Origin: Acidobacteriota bacterium
GTDB taxonomy: Bacteria > Acidobacteriota > Terriglobia > UBA7540
Assembly: GCA_021780055.1 (NCBI GenBank)
Contig: JAJXZM010000419.1
Location: forward strand, 1 to 10,961
Direction: 5' to 3'
Length of the DNA: 10,961 nt
Positions 1 through 6,282 of this stretch are shown here, piece by piece (position 1 is the first letter of the stretch; each line of letters opens with the position of its first letter). The notes beneath the pieces are model-generated. The model ran no database searches. It was not told the DNA's origin and saw nothing but the letters and a program-made list of their open reading frames with translations. Both the position numbers and the translations under genes were made by a program.

Positions 1-292
1 CCACAGCATCGAAAATCCGCTTCAGCAGGAGCAGATCGAGAGTCTCGTGGCGAAGCGCAAACGCAAGGTGATCCGCGAAAGTGTCGCCGGGCCAGTATCG
101 TTTGTCGAAAACGCGCCATCGACCATCTTCCCGCGTACTGCCGCTGACATGCTTTGCCGACACGCACGCCGAACCGCGCACAGGCCCCTGAACCCCGAGC
201 GCATGCTTCAGCGCCGCCCAGCCGACCAGTCTGGTTTCATCCGGAAGCATATCCCCCTGGAAGACGTTCAATCCTTCCACATCAATGTGCAT
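1..292 (-). CDS. Probable N-terminus of a Fic family protein (cut by window edge)
   Basis: This reading frame starts at the ATG at 292 and runs open off the left edge, giving 97 residues and no stop. The start is supported by a ribosome binding site, AGAGGTGA on the minus strand at 309-302, nine bases upstream. The protein has a short N-terminal part ending in GWAALKHALG, then a segment with RVFDKRYWPGD, then DHLAFALRHETLDLLLLKRIF. From memory, the pattern 'YWPGD..xDHLxFALRxExxDLxxLKxxF' is the N-terminal region of a group of Fic proteins of roughly 400-500 residues, whose HPFxxGNG catalytic motif would lie outside this window. Fic proteins transfer AMP or related groups to target proteins and often act as toxins or regulators. 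The family call is a memory-based match without the catalytic domain, so it is tentative; that the frame is coding is more secure. Its promoter region carries a repeated operator-like array. Confidence 0.5.
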   Translation of the reverse strand, partial: MHIDVEGLNVFQGDMLPDETRLVGWAALKHALGVQGPVRGSACVSAKHVSGSTREDGRWRVFDKRYWPGDTFADHLAFALRHETLDLLLLKRIFDAV

Positions 293-293
293 C

Positions 294-430
294 GTCGAAA
301 TTCACCTCTCGTGTGTCGAAAAACGCCTATTTTTAAGGCATGGCGTCGAAAAACACTATAACCCGACCAACCGTCGAAAATCAACTGTCGTGCGTCGAAA
401 AACACTATCAAATAGGCATGACCGTCGAAA
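294..430 (-). promoter_or_regulatory. Six-box TTTCGAC operator array, two 79-bp modules
   Basis: The 7-mer GTCGAAA (TTTCGAC on the minus strand) begins at 294, 315, 345, 373, 394 and 424. The spacings are 21, 30, 28, 21 and 30, so the array is two copies of a 79-bp module of three boxes each (294-372 and 373 onward). The boxes keep distinct flanks at matching positions in both copies: GTTTTTCGACG-N-CATGCC at 424 and 345, and TTTTTCGAC-N-CACGA at 394 and 315. The last box lies between the ribosome binding site and the start codon of the leftward gene, one base from the ATG. A protein bound across the boxes would block both promoter and translation start. The binding protein is not known; autoregulation by the Fic-like protein or an associated HTH antitoxin is inference. 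Confidence 0.65.
355..384 (-). promoter_or_regulatory. Likely promoter of the Fic-like gene
   Basis: On the minus strand TTGATT (384-379) is separated by 18 bases from TATAGT (360-355), which matches five of six bases of the sigma-70 -10 consensus. One TTTCGAC box overlaps the -35 side and another directly follows the -10, which fits repression by steric block. A second exact TATAAT lies farther upstream on the same strand (455-450) but has no matching -35 at a usable distance. Confidence 0.4.
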
Positions 431-597
431 AACGTATATTCCATGGGTCATTATAGACTTTCAGGCTGTTTATTTTGGTTCCGCTCCTCCTCGGCATATC
501 CACCCCTCTACTTATCCCCCTATTGACAAAAATCATGCCTCTCAAAGTCCTTATATATCGTGGGCGTGCTCGGCTTGCGCCGGTCGGGCTCTACGCC

Positions 598-635
598 GCC
601 CGCAAGGCGGGCTTCGCCGGGCCTGTAGTCCCGGC
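598..635. other. Two adjacent GC-rich hairpins
   Basis: GCCCGC-AAG-GCGGGC (598-612) is followed at once by GCCGGG-N8-CCCGGC (616-635). Both stems are perfect 6-bp GC stems. No T-run follows on either strand, so these are not simple intrinsic terminators. They sit directly in front of a CAT/CAC-rich tract. Confidence 0.4.
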
Positions 636-802
636 CATCCGGGAACGATCCCTCACGCGGGGAGCACCACTGCCATCATCATCATCAGCAGCACCACCAA
701 CACCATCACCGCCATGACGGCCATCATCATGGTAACGACCATGTCGAAGACCATGACTATGACAACCACGATGACGATAACGAGTACAACGACTTCGACT
801 GA
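629..802 (+). other. His/Asp-rich reading-frame fragment, possibly a broken gene
   Basis: The frame open from 629 to the TGA at 800-802 encodes a tail with about twenty histidines (EHHCHHHHQQHHQHHH near its middle) that passes into an acidic D/N-rich end (NHDDDNEYNDFD). Such tails occur in metal-binding proteins. No start codon exists in this frame before the tail. The neighbouring frame does have one (ATG at 535: MPLKVLIYRGRARLAP...), and the two would join if one G were removed from the run GGGG at 659-662. The stop overlaps an ATG (TGATG) that opens a 36-codon frame ending at 912. Either this is the remains of a small metal-binding protein gene or it is a trinucleotide-rich DNA tract that only looks like coding sequence. 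Confidence 0.25.
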
Positions 803-853
803 TGCGACTGACCCAATCCGAATTGATCGCAAGCCGGGCGTTGATGGACAACT

Positions 854-893
854 CGGGCTGCAAGTACGTATTTAGTGGTGGTACTTGCACCCG
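854..893. other. Strong 13-bp stem-loop
   Basis: TGCAAGTAC (859-867) pairs perfectly with GTACTTGCA (881-889) around a 13-base loop. The stem continues with CGGG (854-857) against CCCG (890-893) after one bulged C at 858. It lies in the non-coding stretch before the exported-protein gene, with no T-run after it. It may be a transcript structure, a protein-binding dyad or a remnant of an element end; nothing in the sequence decides between these. The rest of 894-1045 shows nothing I can name. Confidence 0.45.
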
Positions 894-1045
894 GCAGCGG
901 CTAGTATCCTAAAAACCGACGATACACCCAAGTGCTCTGCCTGGAATACGCGGGTCGGGCTAACGTAGCGAAGTCTGCTGCCCCCTCGTGTTGATAACTC
1001 TTCAAATTTCTTGCTAGAAGGAAATGTTTTGAAGACAATGTTCGA

Positions 1046-2044
1046 GTGACTCTTAAGGTCTCGTCAAAACCGCTCCGAACGTCTGAACTGAAGAAGTGCA
1101 AGGGCTCCATTGTATGTGTGGCGTTGATCGGGGCGTTGCTTTCAACGTTAGCTCTCACTGAACTTCTTTCCGCCAAGGGCGCGCAGGCCACGAGCAACCC
1201 CAAAATATATATTGGGATATTGGACGATGCGCGCGTGGAAATGGCCAATTGGGAGCCAGGCGTTGCGCACAACCGAATTATCAGGCCAGCCTTTGAGAAA
1301 GTCGGTTCGGCATGGCGAGACGTTGACTATTCCCCAATTCCTGGCCAAATGACATGGACCGTCGCTTTTGATGGTAGAAGTCTTGGCCAAGTGAAGAGCC
1401 ATGCAGCGCCAGAGGGAAGCACACCCAGGTACAGTGAAGGATTTCTGACCTTAGTCCAGCTAATTACGACGCCACGGGCGGCGATCCCAATCGTTGGACG
1501 GCCGTCCCAAAAGTTCGCAGGCTTAATGGCAATGGGACCGGGGAAAACGCGACGTCCGCTCGTCGTGGTTTCGAAGCCGTATTTTCGTGATCGAGATGGC
1601 TGGAAGCCGGCTACTCGATTGCCGGAAAGGGTTGCAATGCTAGTTCGTGCGGCGTTTCGGCGCGATTTCCCCCATGTTAATCGCTGTAAGGACGAAAAGA
1701 TCCTGCAGCACGACTGGAGATTTCCAGATTCGTCACTCGAGCTTATTGACCCATACGAATCGAACAAAGGGTCATTTCTGGTTGAAACCTCGCTGGACGC
1801 TGGGGACTGTGGTTACGTTGACGACCCGAACGATCCGCTCTCCAATCCCTGGTACTTTGTATCTGCGAAAGGGAACGCCCGGCGATTCGGGTCCTTCCTC
1901 ACCCTGCTCGACGCAGGTGACTATGATAACGGCGGAAGGTCGGAGTTAATCTTTATGCTGAGTCAGCCCGAAGACACCGACGGCTTCATTCTCTACGACG
2001 CTGATTTAAGGAAACAGGCCAGCCTTACTTGGAGCTATCACTGA
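1046..2044 (+). CDS. Exported protein of unknown function with FG-GAP-like C-terminus
   Basis: The product has 332 residues from a GTG start. The two nearby ATGs (1024 and 1038) lead to stops within a few codons in other frames, and GAAG at 1031-1034 is a weak ribosome binding site. Residues 1-19 are basic (LKKCKG), 20-41 are hydrophobic, and AQA at 46-48 resembles a signal peptidase I site. This predicts a Sec-exported or N-terminally anchored envelope protein. The body has no motif I can name. It contains two cysteines (in NRCKDEK and DAGDCGY) that could form a disulfide outside the cytoplasm. The last 46 residues read LLDAGDYDNGGRSELIF, then DGFILYDADL and a terminal WSYH. This resembles the Asp/Gly-rich FG-GAP (VCBS-like) motif, with D292, D294 and E300 at positions expected for calcium binding. 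The gene stands alone on the plus strand. Function unknown. Confidence 0.75.
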   Translation: MTLKVSSKPLRTSELKKCKGSIVCVALIGALLSTLALTELLSAKGAQATSNPKIYIGILDDARVEMANWEPGVAHNRIIRPAFEKVGSAWRDVDYSPIPGQMTWTVAFDGRSLGQVKSHAAPEGSTPRYSEGFLTLVQLITTPRAAIPIVGRPSQKFAGLMAMGPGKTRRPLVVVSKPYFRDRDGWKPATRLPERVAMLVRAAFRRDFPHVNRCKDEKILQHDWRFPDSSLELIDPYESNKGSFLVETSLDAGDCGYVDDPNDPLSNPWYFVSAKGNARRFGSFLTLLDAGDYDNGGRSELIFMLSQPEDTDGFILYDADLRKQASLTWSYH

Positions 2045-2296
2045 CCAACATTACAACTTCATCTCGCGTCCGTCGCTGATGGAGAGATGACGGTATAGAA
2101 TCACTCACTCCTAAAGTAATCCTCAATCCGCTTGTCGGGCTACTACGGCATGACCGCCAGGCATGCCGGGCACAGTTTCGTCTTCCGCGGCCCGCCCGTG
2201 ACCCTTGTTCCGGGCCCGTCCGAGCAGCTCGACACCGTCACTACTACTATTACCGCTACTCTGCCTTCGAATTGGCCGAATGACTATCCATCTTGG
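2045..2296. other. Gap between two convergent genes, low-complexity tract
   Basis: No gene is supported here. There is a 7-bp inverted repeat TCATCTC/GAGATGA (2059-2065 and 2084-2090), which could help end transcription of one or both converging genes but has no T-run. A second perfect 7-bp dyad, CGGCATG/CATGCCG, is at 2146-2168. After GC-rich sequence comes a CAC/TAC-rich stretch (2230-2260) that, read in frame to the TGA at 2281-2283, gives a His/Tyr-rich tail (RHRHYYYYRYSAFELAE). No start codon goes with it. The layout (dyad, GC-rich segment, CAY-rich tract) resembles 598-800. Confidence 0.4.
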
Positions 2297-4147
2297 TCAG
2301 GCTACCGCCTCTTTGGCGAGACGGTCCGGGCTCCAGATTCGTTCCGCGAGCTTCTGGTAAAGAGTCTGCCGTGCGTCAAGGTCCGCCTTGCGAAACTCCT
2401 TATGCGCGCGGAACGGCAGGCTGCTTTCCTCGATGAAGCGCCTGAAGCCGGGATTGTGGTCGTAAGCAAGCTCGTGCAGGCTCTTGGCAAGTAGATTCTG
2501 ACCCACGTAATGCTCCCGTTTCTCGCTGTAGGGCAAGTCCCCGTAACTCGCATTGAAACTCTTGGGAAGGAGCAGGAGGTCCCCGATGCGGTCCCGATAC
2601 TCCTGAAACTCTCTCGGGTGTGAAAATTCGTCGGTGTGCCGCTCAGGATGGTTGGCCCAGACATGCTCGATCTCATATCCGTTCCTCCCGCGTTGAGCGT
2701 ACTCCGAGTACCGCGAGGATTGGCCGGAGCGGGTTTCCACAAAGTCAGTCATACGCGCGAGCAGCCGGTGAATCTGACGACCATTCGTGCCGTGCAGATA
2801 AAAACGGTCGTTACTGGCGAAGGTCTCAGTCTCAGCATTCAAACGTTCCTTCAGAAGTTCGGCCAGCTCCTCAGCGCTCTTATTGCGAACGTCGCGCATA
2901 ACCACAAACATCGCATACTGCATGGTCGAGTAGTCAATCGCACGCCAGTTCCATATCCGCCTGTGAATCAGGATGTCTAGGTACGCTGCGACTACCCCCA
3001 GCTTACGCAGAGCGGCCGCTTCATCGTCCTCTTTCCGAAGTGTCGCAAGAAGTACCGGGTATTGAAGTGTAAAATTGTGCTGGGCATTGTAGTGAACACA
3101 TTCAAGTTCAGGTGTGAGTGTTTCGGCTGCGAGCCGCAGCCGTTCGTACCAGCCGCCATAGAAGGCAAAGTCGCGTTCAATGAAGCGGGCGAAATCTGCG
3201 CTGCCGTTGAGGCCAAGCCGTTCGTGGTGGTCGCGCACCCAACGGTGAAACTCAGTGCCGATCAGGTCGAAGTCCTGCGGGGCGGCTCCGCGCTTGCGCT
3301 CTCGGATGCTCTCGGCGTACTGGCTGCGAAGCCACGATTTGATTCCGTCAGCATCCTCGTCCTTGCCGATTTCTGCTAATGCCTGCATGTGTTGCTTCCA
3401 CGCACGGCTTGCCGAGGTGCGCCGATCAGCATCCGTGATGTTGGCAAGCAAATAGCCCTTGAGCATGTCGGCAGGCGTAAGCGACAGGCCCCGATCGTTC
3501 ATCGTCTCGAAAATCGTGTAAGCATCTTCGTCAGAATATGCTGTGATCTCAACCAGGTGCACGTTTTCGATCAGCCAGTCCACGAAGTATGGGAGTGCGC
3601 TGTTTTTCAGTTCCTCGGGAAATAGTTCCTCCAGATTGTTGTAACGTGCCAGGATGTTGGCGATTGACTCGGGTGGATCGGCCTCGGTGAATTCTTCCCC
3701 TGCGTAGAGCGCCTCCATGCAAGAGGTCCTATCCGGTATGTCCAGATTGAACGAACGCTTGCCGAATTTCTGGGAGAATATCAGATCAGCTATTTGCCCC
3801 TTTTGCTCCGCGTCTTTGAGTTCATGGTGCAGGTAAATTAGCACCAGCGTTAGCGTGGTTAGGCGCTGCTGGCCGTCGATAATGAACTTCTGACCGTCCT
3901 TATCGCTGATGATAATTGAGCCCAGGAAATAGTGGCCGTACTCAGCCACCGCGCTGCGTTCATGTCCCTCCTCGTAAGATTCGAGGAACTTCCCCCCGAG
4001 ATCCTCAACAAGCTCTGCAACTTGCTTCTGCTGCCACTTGTATTCACGCTGATAGTAGTCAATCGAATATTTTCGGCCGGCGAGCAGCTCGCGTATCGTC
4101 CGGCCCTTACCGTCTACTTCCCGAGACGCACGCGGAACGGATGTCAT
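2297..4147 (-). CDS. GmrSD-type DUF262/DUF1524 protein, putative type IV restriction enzyme
   Basis: The product has 616 residues. The N-terminal DUF262 domain (GmrS-like, ParB/Srx fold) shows YYQREYKW at 31-38, the signature DGQQR at 91-95 and the conserved FETMNDRGLSLTPADMLKGYLL segment (213-234). DUF262 binds and hydrolyses nucleotides. The C-terminal DUF1524 region (GmrD-like, HNH-type nuclease) has YEIEHVWANH (491-500), RIGDLLLLPKSFN (520-532) and YSEKREHY (540-547), matching the EH...H and N...K/Y pattern of His-Me finger nucleases. Family members such as GmrSD and BrxU cut modified phage DNA, and the full length fits a single-chain enzyme. Start: ATG at 4147 with AGAGGA nine bases upstream. 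It is a single leftward gene, with nothing co-oriented close by on either side. A defence role is known for the family and inferred here; the target modification cannot be read from sequence. Confidence 0.9.
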   Translation of the reverse strand: MTSVPRASREVDGKGRTIRELLAGRKYSIDYYQREYKWQQKQVAELVEDLGGKFLESYEEGHERSAVAEYGHYFLGSIIISDKDGQKFIIDGQQRLTTLTLVLIYLHHELKDAEQKGQIADLIFSQKFGKRSFNLDIPDRTSCMEALYAGEEFTEADPPESIANILARYNNLEELFPEELKNSALPYFVDWLIENVHLVEITAYSDEDAYTIFETMNDRGLSLTPADMLKGYLLANITDADRRTSASRAWKQHMQALAEIGKDEDADGIKSWLRSQYAESIRERKRGAAPQDFDLIGTEFHRWVRDHHERLGLNGSADFARFIERDFAFYGGWYERLRLAAETLTPELECVHYNAQHNFTLQYPVLLATLRKEDDEAAALRKLGVVAAYLDILIHRRIWNWRAIDYSTMQYAMFVVMRDVRNKSAEELAELLKERLNAETETFASNDRFYLHGTNGRQIHRLLARMTDFVETRSGQSSRYSEYAQRGRNGYEIEHVWANHPERHTDEFSHPREFQEYRDRIGDLLLLPKSFNASYGDLPYSEKREHYVGQNLLAKSLHELAYDHNPGFRRFIEESSLPFRAHKEFRKADLDARQTLYQKLAERIWSPDRLAKEAVA

Positions 4148-4486
4148 GTGGAGGCTTCCTCTCTCATATCTATGCGACGAGACGCATTGCGATCTATGTT
4201 ACAACAACGGAATCACGTCAACCACAATCAACTCTCCATCCCATTCGTACCCCGTCCCGTGAACCTCGCGGCTTCCAATTGATCCCACACGCCGCGTAGT
4301 CAGCCACCATCACCATCTTCATCATCCTGTTGTTGCCCTTCTTCTTGTTCTTGTTGTTCGTGTTCTTCCCCTTCACCCTATTCGTCTTTGCCGTTCTTTC
4401 TTCACTCCACCTTCCACCGTTTGTTTTTTCTCCCTTCCATCATCCCTCGGATTCCTTTGCAAGCTTTTGTCAGAGCCGCGCTCCTT
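4148..4486. other. Gene-free low-complexity, pyrimidine-rich tract
   Basis: No gene is supported. From 4303 to about 4460 the plus strand is almost entirely C and T in short repeats (CAT, CTT, GTT). On the minus strand 4371-4300 would read as a Glu/Gln/Asp tail (EEHEQQEQEEGQQQDDEDGDGG) closed by TGA, but there is no start and a TAG lies just upstream. Another minus-strand frame ends at 4199-4201 with GTGYEWDGELIVVDVIPLL and could be the end of a lost gene. The tract separates the restriction-like gene from the ardC remnant and may mark a recombination junction. Confidence 0.4.
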
Positions 4487-4783
4487 GCGAAGAGTCTGGC
4501 GATGAACCTTGGCAAACGCTTCGGTTCGGAAGGCTACGCCATGGAAGAACTCGTGGCCGAACTGGGCGCGGCCTTCCTTTGTGCCGATCTCGAACTTGCA
4601 CCGGACCTGATCGAGGAGAACGTCGCCTATATTGCGAACTGGCTGCAGGCCCTCAAGAACGACAACCTGGCCGCATTCACCGCTGCTGCCCACGCCCAGC
4701 GCGCGGCTGATTTCATTCATGGATTCGGCGCTTCCGAAACCAGCGTGGAAGTGACGCCTGCCGAGGGAGACGGCATGGCATAG
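4487..4783 (+). pseudogene. ardC: Truncated ArdC-type antirestriction gene (3' end only)
   Basis: The frame from about 4487 to 4783 encodes the C-terminal ~95 residues of the ArdC/DUF1738 zincin-like family. The conserved segments NLGKRFGSEGYAMEELVAEL, GAAFLCADLEL, AYIANWLQALKND and FTAAAHAQRAADF are all present. ArdC proteins, carried by plasmids and integrative elements, protect incoming DNA from host restriction; the full protein is about 300 residues, with an N-terminal ssDNA-binding part and a HExxH metallopeptidase motif. Both the N-terminal part and HExxH are missing, because upstream of 4487 the frame runs into unrelated pyrimidine-rich sequence. The reading frame that remains is clean, so the loss may be recent. 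Translation from the internal ATG at 4502 is possible but would not give an active enzyme. It marks this site as formerly part of a conjugative or mobilizable element. Confidence 0.8.
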
Positions 4784-4879
4784 GCCGTTTCCCGGCAGGA
4801 AGCATGTCCTTCTCTTCGCCATCCGGCGAGACCTGACTTGCTTCTTTTTTGTCCGCGTATTACGAATAAGTGTCTGACC

Positions 4880-5620
4880 ATGCCACGCAATTCCACAAAA
4901 CGTCTCCGAACCGCGACCGAAGAACGGCACCAGCACCTCGTTCGCTTCTACGCAATCCTCGACAAGCTTGAACGTAATATCGGCAGCGCCCGCATGCTGG
5001 AGGATTGTTCCGGCCGCATGAAATGGCCGAAGCGGGGTGTGTATTTTTTCCGCGAAGCCGGTGAAAACCGGACGGACACGGGAAACGGACCAAGGATCGT
5101 GCGTGTGGGCACCCATGTTCTCAAAGCAGGTTCTGGCACGAAGCTCTGGACTCGCCTGTCCCAACACAAGGGCAGGGTGAGGAGCCGAGGGGGTAATCAC
5201 AGAGGCTCGATTTTCAGGCTTATCGTCGGCACGGCGCTTATTGGGCGGGACGGTTACGATTTTCCGACGTGGGGACAAGGAAATTCCGCAGCCGCCGATA
5301 TACGAAAGACCGAACAGGCCATGGAGCGCGAAGTCAGCCAGATCATCGGCAGGATGCCGTTTCTCTGGCTTGCCGTTAATGACGAACCCGGCCCGGAGAG
5401 CCTCCGCGGCTATATCGAGAGAAATGCCATCGCTCTTCTGAGCAACTGCGACAGGCCTTCGCTCGATTTGCCATCGCAGGACTGGCTCGGGCATTTCTGC
5501 GACAGAGAAAAGGTGCAGAAATCAGGGCTGTGGAATTCAAATCATGTGGACGAGGAATACGATCCGGATTGCCTCGACCAACTAGAACGAGTCGTTGAGG
5601 TAATGGGGAGGACAACGTGA
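4880..5620 (+). CDS. GIY-YIG superfamily nuclease-like protein
   Basis: The product has 246 residues from the ATG at 4880. An in-frame start 14 codons upstream adds a segment (LLFCPRITNKC) that does not look native; neither start has a good ribosome binding site. Motifs match a divergent GIY-YIG nuclease: RGVYFF (52-57) stands for GIY, RIVRVGTH (72-79) for YIG, R92 in LWTRLSQH is the expected catalytic Arg, and E180 in YIERNAIALLSN the metal-binding Glu, with N189 after it. GGNHRGSIFRLIVG (104-117) is a block I associate with uncharacterised bacterial members of this fold. All catalytic positions seem kept, so nuclease activity is plausible. The N-terminal 45 residues are basic and helical. 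The stop overlaps the start of the next gene (GTGA), so the two proteins are probably made together. With a restriction-like gene and an ardC remnant nearby, a role in DNA defence is a reasonable inference. Confidence 0.8.
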   Translation: MPRNSTKRLRTATEERHQHLVRFYAILDKLERNIGSARMLEDCSGRMKWPKRGVYFFREAGENRTDTGNGPRIVRVGTHVLKAGSGTKLWTRLSQHKGRVRSRGGNHRGSIFRLIVGTALIGRDGYDFPTWGQGNSAAADIRKTEQAMEREVSQIIGRMPFLWLAVNDEPGPESLRGYIERNAIALLSNCDRPSLDLPSQDWLGHFCDREKVQKSGLWNSNHVDEEYDPDCLDQLERVVEVMGRTT

Positions 5621-6282
5621 TCGCCGTGATTCAATGCCAGGGACGCAAGCAGCCCGGAGCCGGCTGCCTTCGCTCCGCCAGCGGCAAGCCGGTTTACTTC
5701 GTGGCCCGGCCCGAGATATTGCTCCCCAACGACTCAATTGTTTACGCGCGGCCTGACGACCCGTCCGACTACGGCATGTCCTGGAGACATGTCCTTCTTG
5801 ATTACAACCGCGACGGACAGAATCCTTTCCGTCTGTACCCGGCATGGCGGCTTTATACGGCCCGCATCTACGCACAGCTTGCCGAACGGTTAGGCTTCCG
5901 GAATTTCTACATTCTTTCGGCGGGATGGGGCTTGATACGGGCTAACTTCCTCACGCCCGACTATAATATAACGTTCAGCCAAAGCGCCAGCGGGGACAAA
6001 AGGTTCATGCGGCGCAGGAAATCAGATCGTTACGATGATTTCTCGATGCTCCCGGCCGATACGGAAGAACACGTCCTCTTTTTCGGGAGCAAGGACTACC
6101 TGCCGCTCTTTTGCCTGTTGACAAAGGAAATCAAGGCTCCGCGAACCGTGTTCTATAACGCCGCAGTGGCACCCGAGGCGCCAGGCTGTACGTTGCAGAA
6201 ATTCTCCGGCGCGAAGAGAGACACCAACTGGCAATTCGATTGTGCGAGCGCCTTTCTTGATGGAACAGTCCCAATCAGATAG
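5617..6282 (+). CDS. YaaA/DUF6884-like protein, partner of the GIY-YIG gene
   Basis: The product has 221 residues from a GTG start that overlaps the preceding stop by four bases and has an excellent ribosome binding site (GGGGAGG at 5605-5611). Motifs recall the DUF6884/YaaA group: an N-terminal beta strand followed by CQGRK (7-11), WRLYTARIYAQLAERLG (77-93), YILSAGWGLI (98-107) directly followed by a strand and TPDYNITFS (113-121), and a later FFGSKDY (155-161). The 'LSAxxGLx...PYDxT' pattern is the hallmark of this group. YaaA is linked to DNA binding and peroxide stress, and DUF6884 domains occur beside nucleases, DNA-modification genes and 7-deazaguanine enzymes. No catalytic function is proven for the family member seen here. 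The tight coupling to a nuclease-like gene suggests a DNA-recognition or substrate-handling partner. The family match is by motif memory and is moderately secure. Confidence 0.65.
   Translation: MIAVIQCQGRKQPGAGCLRSASGKPVYFVARPEILLPNDSIVYARPDDPSDYGMSWRHVLLDYNRDGQNPFRLYPAWRLYTARIYAQLAERLGFRNFYILSAGWGLIRANFLTPDYNITFSQSASGDKRFMRRRKSDRYDDFSMLPADTEEHVLFFGSKDYLPLFCLLTKEIKAPRTVFYNAAVAPEAPGCTLQKFSGAKRDTNWQFDCASAFLDGTVPIR

Noticed and set aside
104..110. A seventh GTCGAAA box inside the Fic-like gene
   Set aside because: It is isolated, out of phase with the array and explained by codons for Phe-Asp; likely chance.
523..557. TTGACA followed by TATATA as a plus-strand promoter
   Set aside because: The hexamers are about 23 bases apart, too far for a sigma-70 promoter, and no good -10 lies at 16-18 bases.
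285..875. 196-codon plus-strand reading frame
   Set aside because: It reads through the operator array and a Thr/Met/Ile low-complexity stretch that is only the CAT/CAC tract in a shifted frame; no start signal or domain.
854..893. Integron attC site
   Set aside because: The hairpin lacks the paired RYYYAAC and GTTRRRY core sites expected at its ends, and no integron integrase or cassette layout is present.
4816..4850. Possible terminator between ardC remnant and GIY-YIG gene
   Set aside because: The stem TCGCC/GGCGA is only 5 bp and the T-run starts more than ten bases after it, so it does not fit an intrinsic terminator.
4373..5494. 373-codon minus-strand reading frame
   Set aside because: It lies antisense to the ardC remnant and the GIY-YIG gene, both of which have recognisable motifs, and its own translation shows no domain. 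It is a GC-driven shadow.
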